DNA of 64,000 bases from Bauldia sp. (GCA_028284325.1 JANQRX010000005.1:124001-188000); one strand, 5' to 3'; counted from the stretch's first letter, positions 1 to 13,826 are shown. Translations and numbers: made by a program. Notes: generated from the sequence alone by a model not told the origin.

Positions 1-1928
1 CGCAGGAGCTGGCCCTTCCACCCGTTCCAGACACCCGGGCCGACCGCGCGAATGTCGGCCACCGTCAGGATCAGGAGCATGCGCAGCCGCTCCAGAGACT
101 GGACGGTCTCGGCAAAGTCGAGGATCGTCTTGCGGTCGGACAGGTCGCGCGACTGGGCGGTCATGCTCATGTCGAGATGGTGCTCCACCAGCCAGGCGAC
201 GGTATCGGTCTGGCCCGCGTCGAGGCCGAAGCGCGGCCCCAGGCGGCGGGCGATCGCGGCGCCGAGGATGGAATGGTCCTCCATGCGCCCCTTGGCGATA
301 TCGTGGAGCAGCATGGCAACATAAAGGACGGTGCGGTCGCGGATGCCGCCGATCAGGCGGTGGGAGACCGGATGCTCGTCGCCGAGCTTGCCGCGTTCGA
401 TCTCCGACAGGACGCCGATGGAGCGCAGCAGATGCTCGTCGACGGTGTAGTGGTGGTACATGTTGAACTGCATCATCGACACCACCTTGCCGAACTCGCG
501 CACGAAGCGGCCGAGGACGCCGGATTCGTTCATGCGGCGCAGGATCGCCTCGGGCTGCCGCGGCGAGGTGAGGATCTCGATGAACAGCCGGTTGGCCTCC
601 TCGTCGGCGCGAAGATCGGCGTCGATCAGCTTGAGCGAGCGGGCGATCAGGTGCACCGCATCCGGATGGAACGCCAGTTCGTGGCGGTCGGCGGCGTGGA
701 AGATACGGATGAGATTGACGGGATCGCGCTCGAACACCCCGTCGTCGGCAACGTTCAGGCGATTGTTCTCGACCACGAAATCCTGCCCGTCACCGACGGT
801 CGACAGGCGCCGGCGCCGGGGCTTGAGACCGAGATAGCGGTTGAGCACCGGCGCGGTCTTGACGTGATGCTCCTCGAGCTCGGCGCAGACGATGCGGGTG
901 AGATCGCCGACATCCTTGGCGATCAGGAAGTAGTGCTTCATGAAGCGTTCAACGTCGCGCAGGCCGGCATGGCTCGTGTAGCCGAGCCGCCGGGCCATCT
1001 CCTGCTGGACGTCGAAGGACAGCCGCTCCTCGGCGCGCCCGGCCACGAAATGGAGGTGGCAGCGCACCGCCCACAGGAAATCCTCGGCCTTGCGGAACTG
1101 ACGCAGTTCGGCGCGCGTGAACACGCCGGCCGTCACCATCTCCTCACGCGTGGTGACGCGGAACAGATACTTGCCGATCCAGAACAGGGTGTGGAGGTCG
1201 CGGAGGCCGCCTTTGCCTTCCTTCACGTTGGGCTCGACGAGGTAGCGCGAGCGTCCCTGCCGGGTGTGGCGGGCGTCACGCTCGGCGAGCTTGGCGGTGG
1301 CGAACTCCGGCCCGGTGCGGCGGACGATGTCGCGGTCGAAACGCGACTGCAGCTCGTCGAACAGGGCCTCGTCGCCGTCGAGGAACCGGGTTTCGAGTAC
1401 CGAGGTGCGGATGGTCATGTCGGAACGCGACAGGCGGATGCATTCTTCGACGCTGCGGGTCGCGTGACCGACCTTGAGGCCGAGATCCCACAGCGCGTAG
1501 AGCATGAACTCGACGACGCTGTCGCCCCAGGGCGTCTGCTTGTAGGGCAGGACGAACAGGAGATCGACGTCGGAACTCGGCGCCAGCGTGCCGCGGCCGT
1601 AACCGCCCACGGCAACGACGGCGAGACGCTCCGCCTTGGTCGGCTGGTCGACCGGATAGGCGCGCTGGGTCGCGAGCTTGAACAGCGCCTTGACGATCGC
1701 GTCCATGAGATGGGCGAGCCGGGTGGCGCACAGCGTGCCGCGCCCGTCGTCGCTGAGGCGGCGTTCGGCCTCGTCGCGGCCGTTGGCGAGCGTCTTCTTG
1801 AGATGCTCGATGACGCGCTTGCGCTGTGCGGTCGAGAGGGACCCGCTCTTGCCGGCAAGCTCCAGCAGACGGCCGGCGAGCGCGGCCGGATCCACGAGGC
1901 GGTCCTTCGGTGCCAGCTTCAGGGTCAT
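1..1928 (-). CDS. glnD: Bifunctional PII uridylyltransferase/uridylyl-removing enzyme GlnD, cut by window edge
   Basis: GlnD adds and removes UMP on PII signal proteins according to glutamine level, setting nitrogen control. Reading leftward from an ATG at 1928, preceded by a good GGAGGA ribosome site, about 642 residues are present and the frame is open at base 1, so the C-terminal ACT domains lie outside the window. The nucleotidyltransferase core shows GGYGRG at residues 108-113 and the metal-binding S-D-V-D near 119-122. The HD hydrolase motif LLHDIAKG has H542-D543. It starts 49 bases after the mutS stop on the same strand and may be cotranscribed with it. Confidence 0.95.
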   Translation of the reverse strand, partial: MTLKLAPKDRLVDPAALAGRLLELAGKSGSLSTAQRKRVIEHLKKTLANGRDEAERRLSDDGRGTLCATRLAHLMDAIVKALFKLATQRAYPVDQPTKAERLAVVAVGGYGRGTLAPSSDVDLLFVLPYKQTPWGDSVVEFMLYALWDLGLKVGHATRSVEECIRLSRSDMTIRTSVLETRFLDGDEALFDELQSRFDRDIVRRTGPEFATAKLAERDARHTRQGRSRYLVEPNVKEGKGGLRDLHTLFWIGKYLFRVTTREEMVTAGVFTRAELRQFRKAEDFLWAVRCHLHFVAGRAEERLSFDVQQEMARRLGYTSHAGLRDVERFMKHYFLIAKDVGDLTRIVCAELEEHHVKTAPVLNRYLGLKPRRRRLSTVGDGQDFVVENNRLNVADDGVFERDPVNLIRIFHAADRHELAFHPDAVHLIARSLKLIDADLRADEEANRLFIEILTSPRQPEAILRRMNESGVLGRFVREFGKVVSMMQFNMYHHYTVDEHLLRSIGVLSEIERGKLGDEHPVSHRLIGGIRDRTVLYVAMLLHDIAKGRMEDHSILGAAIARRLGPRFGLDAGQTDTVAWLVEHHLDMSMTAQSRDLSDRKTILDFAETVQSLERLRMLLILTVADIRAVGPGVWNGWKGQLL

Positions 1929-1977
1929 GGGCGAATCCTCCACGCCGCTGCGGGGCTTACAGCATTGTGCAGCGTTT

Positions 1978-4659
1978 TCAATCGCCTGACGATCGCAGCC
2001 GCTTCAGCCGGTAGATGAGATCGAGCGCCTCGCGCGGCGTGAGATCGTCGGCCACGATCCCGTCCAGCGCCTCTACGACCGGGTCGGCGGCGGCCGGCTC
2101 CGGCGCGGCCGTGAACAGGGGCAGACCGTCGAACAGGTCGTCAACGGGGGCGGCGCGATCGGAACGTTCGAGCCGGGCCAGCACGTCGCGCGCCCGCTCG
2201 ACCACCGCCGGCGGCAGGCCGGCGAGACGGGCGACCTGCACCCCATAGGACCGGTCGGCGGTGCCGGCGGCGATTTCGTGCAGGAACACGACCTCGTCGT
2301 GCCATTCGCGGACGCGTACCGTGTGGTTATCGAGGCGCGGCAGGCGATCGGCGAGCGCCGTGAGCTCGTGATAGTGGGTCGCGAACAGGGCCCGGCTGCG
2401 GTTGGTTTCGTGGAGGTGCTCGATGGCCGCCCAGGCGATCGACAGGCCGTCGAAGGTGGCGGTGCCGCGGCCGATCTCGTCGAGGATCACCAACGCCCGC
2501 TCGCCCGCCTGGTTCAGGATCGCCGCCGTCTCGACCATCTCGACCATGAAGGTGGAGCGGCCGCGGGCGAGATCGTCGGCGGCACCGACGCGGCTGAACA
2601 GGCGATCGACGACGCCGATACGGGCCGAGGTCGCCGGCACATAGGCGCCGATCTGGGCGAGCAGCGTGATCAACGCGTTCTGCCGCAGGAAGGTGGACTT
2701 GCCGGCCATGTTGGGGCCGGTGAGAAGCCAGATGCGGCCGGCTTCGGCGTCCGCCGGCGGCGACAGGTCGCAATCGTTGGCGACGAACGGACCCTCGCTG
2801 CCGCCGCGCAGCGCCTGTTCGACCACCGGATGGCGGCCGCCGGTGATCTCGAACGCCAGCGATCCGTCGACGACCGGGCGGGCGTGGTTCTCGGCTACCG
2901 CCAGCGTTGCGAGTGCGGCGGTGACGTCGAGCACTGCCAGCGCGTCGGCCACGGCCCTCACATTGTCACCCACCGCGACGATGTCGGTGGCGAGCCGGGC
3001 GAAGATGTCGAACTCCAGCTCTAGCGCACGATCGGCCGCACCGGCGATGCGACGGTCGAGATCGGCGAGCTCGGACGTGGTGAAACGCATGGCGCTCGCC
3101 AGCGTCTGGCGATGGATGAACCGGGCGTCGTGGGGCGGACGCAGGAGCCTTTCGCCGTGGGCGCTCGCCACCTCGATGAAATAGCCCAGCACGTTGTTGT
3201 GCTTGATGCGCAGGTTGCGCACCTCGGCCGCCTCCGCGTAGTCGGCCTGGAGCCCGGCGATCAGGCGGCGGCTGTCGTCGCGCAGCCGGCGGGTGTCGTC
3301 GAGGTCGGCGTCGAAGCCGGCGCGGATGAAGTTGCCGTCGCGTTTCAACGGCGGAGGCGCCTCGTCGAGGGCGGCGGTCAGGGTCGCGACCACGTCAGAC
3401 GGGGCGGCGGCAACGGTGTCGCACACGGTGGCCAGCTCCGCCGGCAGGTCGGCTGCCGCAAGCAACTCGGCGATCTCGACGGCCGCCTGCAAGCCGTCGC
3501 GGATGGCGGCGAGATCGCGCGGGCCGCCACGGTCCAGCGTCAGGCGCGTGAGCGGACGGGCGAGATCGGGCGCAGCGGCGAGCGCCGTGCGCAACGCTTC
3601 GCGGAGCGGGGTCTGGTCGACCAGCGAGGCGACCGAATCGAGGCGTTCGCCGATCTTCGCCGGTTCGGTCAGCGGGCTGGCCAGACGGCGTTCGAGCAGC
3701 CGGGCGCCGGCGCCGGTGACCGTGCGGTCGATGGCGGCAAGCAGGCTGCCGCCGCGGGTGCCGCCGAGCGTGCGCACCAGTTCGAGATTGGCGCGGGTCG
3801 CCGCGTCGATCAGCATGGCCTGACCGGCGGTTTCCTGCACCGGCGGCCGCAGCGGCGGGCGGGCGCCGAGCTGGGTTCGCTCCACATAGGCGACAATCGC
3901 CGCGGCCGCCGCGAGCCCGGCCGGCCCGAAGGTGCCGAAGGCATCGAGGGTCGCTACCTCGAAATAGGCGGTCAGCCGTTCGGACGCGGTGGCGCTGTCG
4001 AAGAAGGCCGCCGGCAGCGGCGTCAGCATCGCCTCGATGGTGTCGGGCCCGTCCGGCGCCACGACCTCCTCCAGTGCGGACGGCAGGACGACCTCGCTCG
4101 GCGCGATCCGCGACAGGGTGGCGGCGAGACGGTCGCGATCGCCTTCGGTCAGGCGGAACTCGCCGGTCGACATGTCGATCCATGCGAGCCCGTAGGCTTC
4201 CCCGTCGCGATGACCGCGCACGCGCGCCACGGCGGCGAGGTGGTTGTTGGCGCCGGGCTCGAGCAGCGTGTCCTCGGTGAGCGTCCCCGGCGTCACCAGA
4301 CGCACCACGTCGCGGCGCACCACCGCCTTGGCGCCGCGCTTCTTGGCCGCCTGGGGGTCCTCGGTCTGCTCGCAGACGGCGACCCGGTGCCCCTTGGCGA
4401 TCAGCTTCTGGAGATATTGGTCGGCGGCGTGGACCGGCACGCCGCACATGGGGATGTCCTCGCCCTGATGCTTGCCGCGCCGGGTCAGGGTGATGCCGAG
4501 ATCGCGGGCCGCGACCACCGCGTCGTCGAAGAACAGCTCGTAGAAATCCCCCATCCGGTAGAACAGCAGGCTGTCGGGATGATCCGCCTTGATGGCCTGG
4601 TACTGCGCCATCATCGGTGTGGCGGCGGCCTTGGCGATGGTGCGGGGGCGTTCGTTCAT
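1978..4659 (-). CDS. mutS: DNA mismatch repair protein MutS
   Basis: MutS recognises mismatches and small loops and recruits MutL. The protein has 893 residues, normal for the family. The mismatch-reading Phe-x-Glu is visible as GDFYEL (F39, E41). The ATPase has [10 protein letters not shown] (K654) followed by the [12 protein letters not shown] Walker B and signature region. I chose the ATG at 4659 because the product then begins MNERPRT and reaches the conserved mismatch-binding domain after about 25 residues; the frame stays open to 4788, but that stretch is proline/arginine-rich and runs into the maeB promoter area. It is divergent from maeB, with 149 bases between the starts. Confidence 0.97.
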   Translation of the reverse strand: MNERPRTIAKAAATPMMAQYQAIKADHPDSLLFYRMGDFYELFFDDAVVAARDLGITLTRRGKHQGEDIPMCGVPVHAADQYLQKLIAKGHRVAVCEQTEDPQAAKKRGAKAVVRRDVVRLVTPGTLTEDTLLEPGANNHLAAVARVRGHRDGEAYGLAWIDMSTGEFRLTEGDRDRLAATLSRIAPSEVVLPSALEEVVAPDGPDTIEAMLTPLPAAFFDSATASERLTAYFEVATLDAFGTFGPAGLAAAAAIVAYVERTQLGARPPLRPPVQETAGQAMLIDAATRANLELVRTLGGTRGGSLLAAIDRTVTGAGARLLERRLASPLTEPAKIGERLDSVASLVDQTPLREALRTALAAAPDLARPLTRLTLDRGGPRDLAAIRDGLQAAVEIAELLAAADLPAELATVCDTVAAAPSDVVATLTAALDEAPPPLKRDGNFIRAGFDADLDDTRRLRDDSRRLIAGLQADYAEAAEVRNLRIKHNNVLGYFIEVASAHGERLLRPPHDARFIHRQTLASAMRFTTSELADLDRRIAGAADRALELEFDIFARLATDIVAVGDNVRAVADALAVLDVTAALATLAVAENHARPVVDGSLAFEITGGRHPVVEQALRGGSEGPFVANDCDLSPPADAEAGRIWLLTGPNMAGKSTFLRQNALITLLAQIGAYVPATSARIGVVDRLFSRVGAADDLARGRSTFMVEMVETAAILNQAGERALVILDEIGRGTATFDGLSIAWAAIEHLHETNRSRALFATHYHELTALADRLPRLDNHTVRVREWHDEVVFLHEIAAGTADRSYGVQVARLAGLPPAVVERARDVLARLERSDRAAPVDDLFDGLPLFTAAPEPAAADPVVEALDGIVADDLTPREALDLIYRLKRLRSSGD

Positions 4660-4808
4660 GGGACGATCGTCAGGACTCGCACGGCGTTGAGCGGACGGCC
4701 AAGCGAATCCGGGAGGGCCGGCATTGCCCTGACCGCGTGCGGTGTTATACCCGCCGGCGACCGGGCGGCGCCAATCGCCGCCCCGCAATTTCCGGGGGAT
4801 AAGCCGAC

Positions 4809-7091
<2,283 letters not shown>

Positions 7092-7185
7092 CGGCCTCGC
7101 GAGGGCCTCTTGAGTCAGCATCTGTCATGAGACAAAGCGTGAACACGGGTTTGTCACTTGCTCGCCGTGACGCTTGCTGTATCAG

Positions 7186-7201
7186 TTAACTGCCAGGTTA
7201 A
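7186..7201. promoter_or_regulatory. Inverted repeat TTAAC-N6-GTTAA in the VOC gene leader
   Basis: A perfect 5-base inverted repeat with a 6-base centre lies directly upstream of the AAGAGGAGC ribosome site of the VOC gene at 7215. It could be an operator or a small leader hairpin. It resembles a CtrA box (TTAA-N7-TTAA), but the spacing here is N8, so I do not call it CtrA. Confidence 0.3.
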
Positions 7202-7214
7202 AGAGGAGCAAGAA

Positions 7215-7601
7215 ATGACCGATCACGGCCACTTTCACTGGAATGAACTGATGACCCGCGACGTGCAGAAATCCAAGGATTTCTACGGCAAGACCCTTGG
7301 CTGGGCCTTCGACGACATGCCGATGCCGGGCGGCATGACCTACACCACCATTCGCCATGGCGACAACATGGTCGGCGGCATGTTGAAGATGGACGGCCCG
7401 CAATTCGAGGGCATGCCGGAGCACTGGGTCGCCTATATCGCTGTCGACGACATCGACAAGCGGGTTGACCTTCTCAAGGCCGAAGGTGGCAAGGTCCTGA
7501 GCGAACCCTTCGACGTCGAGGGTGTCGGCCGGATCGCCATGGTCGCCGATTCGGGTGGCGCCGTATCCGGCTGGATGACGCCTGCGGCGCAGCCGGGTTA
7601 A
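7215..7601 (+). CDS. VOC-family (glyoxalase/bleomycin-resistance fold) protein
   Basis: A 128-residue protein of the vicinal-oxygen-chelate superfamily. It opens with HFHWNELMTRDVQKSKDFYGKTLGW, typical of the single-domain class in which an N-terminal His or Glu and a distal acidic residue bind metal, and it ends with a second beta-alpha-beta repeat (IAMVADSGGAVSGW). The frame is open from 7158, but the ATG at 7215 follows a strong AAGAGGAGC ribosome site and gives the canonical N-terminus. The substrate is unknown; the family includes dioxygenases, isomerases and resistance proteins. It converges on the exported-protein gene to its right with a 6-base gap. Confidence 0.8.
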   Translation: MTDHGHFHWNELMTRDVQKSKDFYGKTLGWAFDDMPMPGGMTYTTIRHGDNMVGGMLKMDGPQFEGMPEHWVAYIAVDDIDKRVDLLKAEGGKVLSEPFDVEGVGRIAMVADSGGAVSGWMTPAAQPG

Positions 7602-7607
7602 CCCACC

Positions 7608-8048
7608 CTACTCGACCAGTACCGCGCAGGTCTGGTCGCCCGTCACGTCACAGGGAGCGAGGCGGACCGTCTCGCTCTCCTCGCCATCGTCAAACACCAC
7701 CTGGACGGCGATCATCTCCGCCGAACCGAGCGGCAGCGCGAGGTAGGGCGGAAAGGCGACCGGATCGAGTGCGTGGGGGTTCTGCTCGTCGCAGGGCTGG
7801 AGCGGGAAGGTCTGGTCGAGCGCATCGGAATCGAGCGAGTAACGCACCTCCGACAGGCCGCAGCGATAGACGACCAGATGGGTGAAGTAGACCCACTGCT
7901 TGCCGTCGAAATTGCGGAAGGCGACCCAGTTGCCGGTGGTCATCGGCAGGACCGTCTTCTCCATCCCCGCCAGGCCTTGGGCTTGCGCCGGCGCGGCGAG
8001 GCCAGCGAGAACGGCGGCGGCGAGGGCGGCTCTGCGCAGAATCGTCAT
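7608..8048 (-). CDS. Small exported protein of unknown function
   Basis: A 146-residue protein with a clear Sec signal peptide (TILRR, then an alanine/leucine core ending APAQA-Q near residue 24). The mature part has four cysteines, which could form two disulfides in the periplasm. I do not recognise a named family. Its ATG overlaps the stop of the displaced alkB 3' end at 8045-8047 (ATGA), so it was probably once translationally coupled to alkB. The functional alkB now lies about 0.7 kb upstream, beyond an inserted membrane-protein gene. A second small exported protein lies on the other side of alkB. Confidence 0.7.
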   Translation of the reverse strand: MTILRRAALAAAVLAGLAAPAQAQGLAGMEKTVLPMTTGNWVAFRNFDGKQWVYFTHLVVYRCGLSEVRYSLDSDALDQTFPLQPCDEQNPHALDPVAFPPYLALPLGSAEMIAVQVVFDDGEESETVRLAPCDVTGDQTCAVLVE

Positions 8049-8112
8049 GGCTTTGCTCCTGTCACCCGCCTCAGCGTGAGATTAATCCGCCCGCCGCTTG
8101 AAGGCCACTCGG
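8045..8112 (-). pseudogene. Displaced alkB 3' end (remnant)
   Basis: On the minus strand this stretch reads S-E-W-P-S-S-G-G-R-I-N-L-T-L-R-R-V-T-G-A-K-P-stop. The GGRINLTLRRV core is identical to the C-terminus of the intact AlkB at 8753-9427. Over the 34-base core there are 30 matches, and all four differences are at third codon positions. The frame is closed upstream by a stop and has no start, so it cannot be an independent gene. Its short TGAKP ending looks like a natural AlkB terminus, whereas the intact gene has an unrelated 12-residue tail. Confidence 0.8.
8062..8112. repeat. Diverged direct repeat of the alkB 3' end, copy 1
   Basis: Bases 8062-8112 align without gaps to 8791-8841 (offset 729) with 41 of 51 identical. 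This copy adjoins the exported-protein gene; the partner lies inside the intact alkB. The pair brackets the small membrane-protein gene at 8280-8774. Confidence 0.75.
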
Positions 8113-8215
8113 AGGCCGTCAGGAGTATTCGTCTGCTGACCGATTGAGTGCGCGCTCATTGTTGGATTTCCTTAATTGCTTCGAGCATGAAAAGGCCGCC
8201 CAGAGGGGTGGCTCC

Positions 8216-8232
8216 TTCAACTTTACGTTGAA
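8216..8232. promoter_or_regulatory. Inverted repeat TTCAAC-N5-GTTGAA upstream of the membrane gene
   Basis: A perfect 6-base inverted repeat with a 5-base centre lies 47 bases before the ATG of the membrane-protein gene at 8280. It sits in the most AT-rich part of this patch, where a promoter is likely. It is a candidate operator for that gene, with nothing further to support it. Confidence 0.3.
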
Positions 8233-8279
8233 TATTGATACTATCCTCGCGTGGTTCGAGCCTCAGCGAGTCAGAAAAC

Positions 8280-8774
8280 ATGCGCACTCACGCCGGCTTC
8301 TTTTTTCCAGCTCGATTCGACCCGGAAGACGCTGCCGACACACTGCTTCAAGCCAGCGTGATCGCTTTTCTAACGCAGGCGGCGGTTGACACCGTCGCGC
8401 TGTTGGTTGCCATCAGCCAGCTATTGGAGGGCCCAGGCGCAGACCCGGGTCAGTTCGTGCTCGTGACACTGGCCCTTTACGTTGTCTACGTCGCCGTCGA
8501 CTACCTTGTCCTGCTCCTGATGATCTTTTCGGTTCGGTACGGAAGTTACTTGCTGACGGGCGTGCAGGTCGCAGCGATAGCGGTGTTGACTATCTGGTTG
8601 GTCGTACAGCTCCTGGGCAGGACCGAGGTGCTGGATGTGGGCGAAACGGACATACTAGATGTTGTCGGCACGCTTTTCGCTGTTCTGCTCGGAATTCCGA
8701 TAACGCTGGAGACTTACAAGCTCATAACGCGAATTCGGAAGCGCGAGGTCCGCTACATGGGATGGCAGGTGTGA
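8280..8774 (+). CDS. Small multi-span membrane protein, accessory, unknown function
   Basis: A 164-residue protein with about four hydrophobic segments (near residues 35-50, 60-85, 92-115 and 125-145) and a basic C-terminus (ITRIRKREVRYMGWQV), which is probably cytoplasmic. I do not recognise the family. I chose the ATG at 8280; a TTG at 8235 would add 15 residues. Base composition is lower than in its neighbours (34 of 60 G+C in the line at 8461). It lies between two copies of the alkB 3' end and its last 22 bases overlap the alkB 3' end on the other strand, so it was probably inserted there. Confidence 0.6.
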   Translation: MRTHAGFFFPARFDPEDAADTLLQASVIAFLTQAAVDTVALLVAISQLLEGPGADPGQFVLVTLALYVVYVAVDYLVLLLMIFSVRYGSYLLTGVQVAAIAVLTIWLVVQLLGRTEVLDVGETDILDVVGTLFAVLLGIPITLETYKLITRIRKREVRYMGWQV

Positions 8775-9427
8775 GCTCGTTCTGACATGCTCACCCGCCT
8801 GAGCGTCAGGTTGATCCGCCCGCCGCCCTCCGGCCAGTCGGCGAGGAGGTCGGAGGTGCCGGCGAAGATGCGGTCGACGCCGTGGTAAGCGAGCCGCGAC
8901 GGCCCACCGAGCACCACCACATCACCTGAGACGAGCATCAGCGACCGGGTCGGTCCGCCCCGCGTGACGCCGCCGACGCGGAAGCGGGCGTCGTCGCCCA
9001 GCGACACCGACACCACCGGCGCGGCAAGATCCTCCTCGTCGCGATCCTGGTGGAGCCCCATGCGCGCGCCGGGCCGATAGTGATTGACGAGACAGGCCTC
9101 GGGCGGCGGAGCTCCGCCGGCGACCTCGCCCCAGAGATCGAGAAGCACAACTGGGATCGGCGGCCACGGTTTACCGGTCTCGGGGTGGGTCGGCTGGTAG
9201 CGGTAGCCGCCTTCGCGATCTGACACCCAACCGAGGTCACCGAGATTGGTCATGCGTACCGAGAACGGTTTGCCCGTGCGCGGCATGCGCGGCACGAAGA
9301 ACGGGGCCTTGCGCTCGGCCGCACGCAACAATCCGGCCAGGGTTTCCTGATCGGCTCGCGACAGCATCGGCCGGTGGAGAAGGCCGGGCGGCAGGTCGTC
9401 GTCGGGCAACAGGCTTCCCTGCGTCAT
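8753..9427 (-). CDS. alkB: Alpha-ketoglutarate-dependent DNA dealkylase AlkB
   Basis: AlkB oxidatively removes methyl groups such as 1-methyladenine and 3-methylcytosine from DNA or RNA, using Fe(II) and 2-oxoglutarate. The 224-residue product has the metal triad H126-x-D128 (GLHQDRDE) and H182 (LAYHGVDRI), plus R204 and R210 in GGGRINLTLRR for 2-oxoglutarate and substrate binding. The ATG at 9427 was chosen because it gives the usual length; the frame runs further upstream. The last 12 residues (SMSERAHTCHPM) resemble no normal AlkB ending and are probably read from inserted DNA; the expected ending survives at 8045-8112. An Ogt-type repair protein is encoded at 17 kb. Confidence 0.93.
   Translation of the reverse strand: MTQGSLLPDDDLPPGLLHRPMLSRADQETLAGLLRAAERKAPFFVPRMPRTGKPFSVRMTNLGDLGWVSDREGGYRYQPTHPETGKPWPPIPVVLLDLWGEVAGGAPPPEACLVNHYRPGARMGLHQDRDEEDLAAPVVSVSLGDDARFRVGGVTRGGPTRSLMLVSGDVVVLGGPSRLAYHGVDRIFAGTSDLLADWPEGGGRINLTLRRVSMSERAHTCHPM
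8791..8841. repeat. Diverged direct repeat of the alkB 3' end, copy 2
   Basis: This is the partner of 8062-8112 (41 of 51 bases identical, no gaps). It encodes the conserved C-terminal strand of the intact AlkB. Similarity stops a few bases past the LRRV codons, where the intact gene acquires its unusual tail. Confidence 0.75.
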
Positions 9428-9531
9428 GACGCTCCCTTCCAGACGCCGTTCATCCCGGTAGCGGCGGCGGTGGTCTCCTGATACATCGTGACGACGTCTT
9501 GAGGAGGGCCTACCCAAGGAGACATTGCGTC

Positions 9532-9864
9532 ATGGCTTCCCCGCTTCCCGTTTTCGCCGTCGCCGCCGCGGCCTTCGCCGTCCTGGCCGGACCGGCGCTC
9601 GCCGATCCCATCGACGTCGAGGTCGCCAACACCACCGGCCGCGATCTCGCCGCGCTGGAACTGGCCCCGGCCGGATCGGGCGCGTTCGGCGAGAACGTGC
9701 TGGGCGGCGCCTTCCTGCCGGCCGGCAACGCGGTCACATTGACGCTCGCCGATTCCGCGGACGGCTGCGCCTTCGACATCCGCTACTCGTTCACGTCCGG
9801 CGACGCCATCGAGGAAACCGACGTCGACCTCTGCGCCACCGGATCGCTGCAAGTCAGCGAGTGA
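9532..9864 (+). CDS. Small exported protein, conserved type, unknown function
   Basis: A 110-residue protein with a Sec signal peptide (alanine-rich core ending GPALA-D near residue 23). The mature part has a small beta-domain look, with two cysteines (DGCAFDIRYSF and VDLCATGS). Its layout (N-x-T-G-x-x-L near the start, G-x-x-x-L-P-x-G in the middle, C-x-x-D-I and an acidic stretch before the last C) is one I associate with small alphaproteobacterial periplasmic proteins of unknown role. The ATG at 9532 follows AAGGAGA; the frame is open from 9499. It is divergent from alkB, 104 bases between starts, and precedes dnaK. Confidence 0.7.
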   Translation: MASPLPVFAVAAAAFAVLAGPALADPIDVEVANTTGRDLAALELAPAGSGAFGENVLGGAFLPAGNAVTLTLADSADGCAFDIRYSFTSGDAIEETDVDLCATGSLQVSE

Positions 9865-9906
9865 AAAACCGGCCCGACATCGCACCAGACGCGTGCCACG
9901 GGCCGC

Positions 9907-9935
9907 CTTGCGGCTGTTTTGACGCCTTCTTATAT
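9907..9935 (+). promoter_or_regulatory. Sigma-32 (RpoH)-like promoter of dnaK
   Basis: CTTGCG at 9907-9912, a 16-base spacer and CTTATAT at 9929-9935 match the alphaproteobacterial heat-shock pattern CTTG...C-Y-TATNT. It lies 112 bases before the dnaK ATG. The grpE promoter at 31110-31138 has the same layout. No CIRCE operator is visible here, so sigma-32 rather than HrcA probably controls dnaK. Confidence 0.6.
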
Positions 9936-10047
9936 ACGCCGGGAACGACGGCGGGCGGAATCGGGCCCGTCGACACGACATGGTCAGGGGACCGCGACGG
10001 GGGCCGGCTCGGACCCGCGCGATCTGCCGGAAGGAGAGAATTGAATT

Positions 10048-11979
<1,932 letters not shown>

Positions 11980-12077
11980 CACAACAAGGCGCTCGCGGCG
12001 GCACGTCGCGGGCGCCGGCTCCTTCCGCAGCCGCCGGCTGAAGCGCCGGGGCGGAGCCGGAAGACGCCGAGGGGCTG

Positions 12078-13205
12078 ATGGACAAGCGCGACTATTACGA
12101 GGTGCTCGGCGTCCGGCGCGACTGCGACGACAAGGCGCTGAAAAGCGCGTTCCGCAAGCTCGCGATGAAGTACCACCCGGATCGCAACGCCGACGACGGC
12201 GACGCCGAGGTCCGCTTCAAGGAAGTCAACGAAGCCTACGAGACGCTACGCGACCCGCAGCGGCGGGCGGCCTATGACCGCTTCGGCCATGCGGCGTTCG
12301 AGAATGGCGGCGGCGGCTTCAATCCCGATTTCGCCTCGTCGATGTCCAACATCTTCGACGACATCTTCGGCGACTTCATGGGCGGCGGACGCCAGCGCAG
12401 CGGACGCTCGGGCCGCGAGCGCGGCGCCGATCTGCGCTACGACATGGAGATCACGCTGGAGGAGGCCTTCGCCGGCAAGACCGCCGAGATCGAGGTGCCG
12501 ACCAAGGTGGTCTGCTCCACCTGTTCCGGCGGCGGCGCCCGGCCGGGGACGACGCCGTCGACGTGCTCGACCTGCGACGGCCACGGGCGGGTGCGCGCGG
12601 CGCAGGGGTTCTTCTCCATCGAGCGGACCTGCCCCACCTGCCACGGCCGGGGCTCGGTCATCACCGACCCGTGCGACGTCTGCCACGGCAGCGGCCGCAC
12701 CACCGAGGAGCGCCAGCTCAGCGTCAACATCCCCGCCGGCATCGAGGACGGCACCCGCATCCGGCTGGCGGCCGAGGGCGAGGCGGGGCTGAGGGGCGGC
12801 GTCGCCGGCGACCTCTACATCTTCCTGTCGATCAGCCCGCACGAGTTCTTCCAGCGCGACGGCGCCGACATCTTCTGCCGCGTACCGATCTCCATCACGA
12901 CTGCCGCGCTCGGCGGTGACTTCCAGGTGCCGACCATCGACAGCGGCCTCACCAAGGTGAAGGTCCCCGCCGGCACCCAGACCGGCCGGCAGTTCCGCCT
13001 CAAGGGCAAGGGCATGCCGGTGCTGCGGTCCTCGCGCGTCGGCGATATGTACATCCAGGTCGCGGTCGAGACGCCCCAGAACCTTACGCGGCGCCAGCGC
13101 GAACTGCTGGAAGAATTCGAGAAGGAAGCCTCGGCCAACAACCATCCCGAATCCAGCGGCTTCTTCACCCGCGTGAAGGATTTCCTGGAAGGCCTGGGCG
13201 GCTGA
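12078..13205 (+). CDS. dnaJ: Chaperone protein DnaJ (Hsp40)
   Basis: DnaJ stimulates the DnaK ATPase and delivers unfolded clients. The protein has 375 residues. The J-domain (about 1-70) has the HPD triad in MKYHPDRN. It is followed by a glycine/phenylalanine-rich linker and a zinc domain with four C-x-x-C-x-G-x-G repeats ([32 protein letters not shown]) at about 145-215, then two beta-barrel client domains. This is the full type-I architecture. It lies 98 bases after dnaK on the same strand and is presumably cotranscribed. Confidence 0.99.
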   Translation: MDKRDYYEVLGVRRDCDDKALKSAFRKLAMKYHPDRNADDGDAEVRFKEVNEAYETLRDPQRRAAYDRFGHAAFENGGGGFNPDFASSMSNIFDDIFGDFMGGGRQRSGRSGRERGADLRYDMEITLEEAFAGKTAEIEVPTKVVCSTCSGGGARPGTTPSTCSTCDGHGRVRAAQGFFSIERTCPTCHGRGSVITDPCDVCHGSGRTTEERQLSVNIPAGIEDGTRIRLAAEGEAGLRGGVAGDLYIFLSISPHEFFQRDGADIFCRVPISITTAALGGDFQVPTIDSGLTKVKVPAGTQTGRQFRLKGKGMPVLRSSRVGDMYIQVAVETPQNLTRRQRELLEEFEKEASANNHPESSGFFTRVKDFLEGLGG

Positions 13206-13238
13206 CGCGACGCGTCTGCGCGAAACACGGGGAAGAGC

Positions 13239-13826
13239 ATGGCCAGCCCGAAGATCCTCGTTTTCGCCGGCTCCACGCGCACCGGTGCCCTGTCGGGCAA
13301 GGTCGCGGCCGTGGCCGCCAAGGCGCTGGCGCTCGCCGACGGCGACGTGACCCTGATCTCCCTCGGCGACTATCCGCTGCCGATCTATAACGGCGACCTC
13401 GAGGCCACCGAGGGCGTGCCGCGCAACGCCACCAACCTCGCGCGGCTGGTCGCCGCCCATCAGGGGGTGTTCGTCGCCACGCCGGAGTACAACCGGTCCC
13501 TGCCGCCGCTCCTGAAGAACACCATCGACTGGATCAGCCGGGTGAAGGCGGAGGGCGACACCGCCTATCGCCGCCGGGTCTACACGCTGGCCGGGTCGTC
13601 CGACGGCCGCTTCGGCGGCGCGCGGGCGGTGATCGACCTGCGCAAGGTGATCGCCGCCGGCCTGGGCGGCATCGTCCTGCCCGACCAGTTCGAGCTGTCG
13701 ACGGCGCAGCACGCCTTCAACGAAGCCGGCGAGTTGACCGAGGAATCCGCCCGCCGGGCACTCGACAGGGTCGCCCGGGCGCTGGTCGAAGGGGCGCGAC
13801 GCTTCGCCGACGACCCGCGCTATTGA
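13239..13826 (+). CDS. NADPH-dependent FMN reductase family protein
   Basis: A 195-residue flavodoxin-like reductase. The N-terminal strand and phosphate loop FAGSTRTGALSGKVA binds FMN. The motif TPEYNRSLPPLLKNTIDW near 85-102 is diagnostic of the NADPH-dependent FMN reductase family, which includes chromate, quinone and azo reductases. The last third is helical. The physiological electron acceptor cannot be told from sequence. It starts 33 bases after dnaJ, so heat-shock read-through is possible, and a methyltransferase starts 1 base after its stop. Confidence 0.85.
   Translation: MASPKILVFAGSTRTGALSGKVAAVAAKALALADGDVTLISLGDYPLPIYNGDLEATEGVPRNATNLARLVAAHQGVFVATPEYNRSLPPLLKNTIDWISRVKAEGDTAYRRRVYTLAGSSDGRFGGARAVIDLRKVIAAGLGGIVLPDQFELSTAQHAFNEAGELTEESARRALDRVARALVEGARRFADDPRY

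Noticed and set aside
177-2018. A 613-residue plus-strand frame opposite glnD.
   Set aside because: GlnD motifs read clearly on the minus strand through the same bases; the plus-strand product has no recognisable features.
7093-7107. A short GC-rich palindrome (CCTCGCGAGG) just after the maeB stop, considered as a terminator.
   Set aside because: The stem is only 5 base pairs with no usable loop, and there is no U-run; such palindromes are frequent by chance at this base composition.
8144-8389. An 81-residue plus-strand frame before the small membrane gene.
   Set aside because: It overlaps the better membrane-protein frame and becomes arginine/serine-rich; no ribosome site or family feature.
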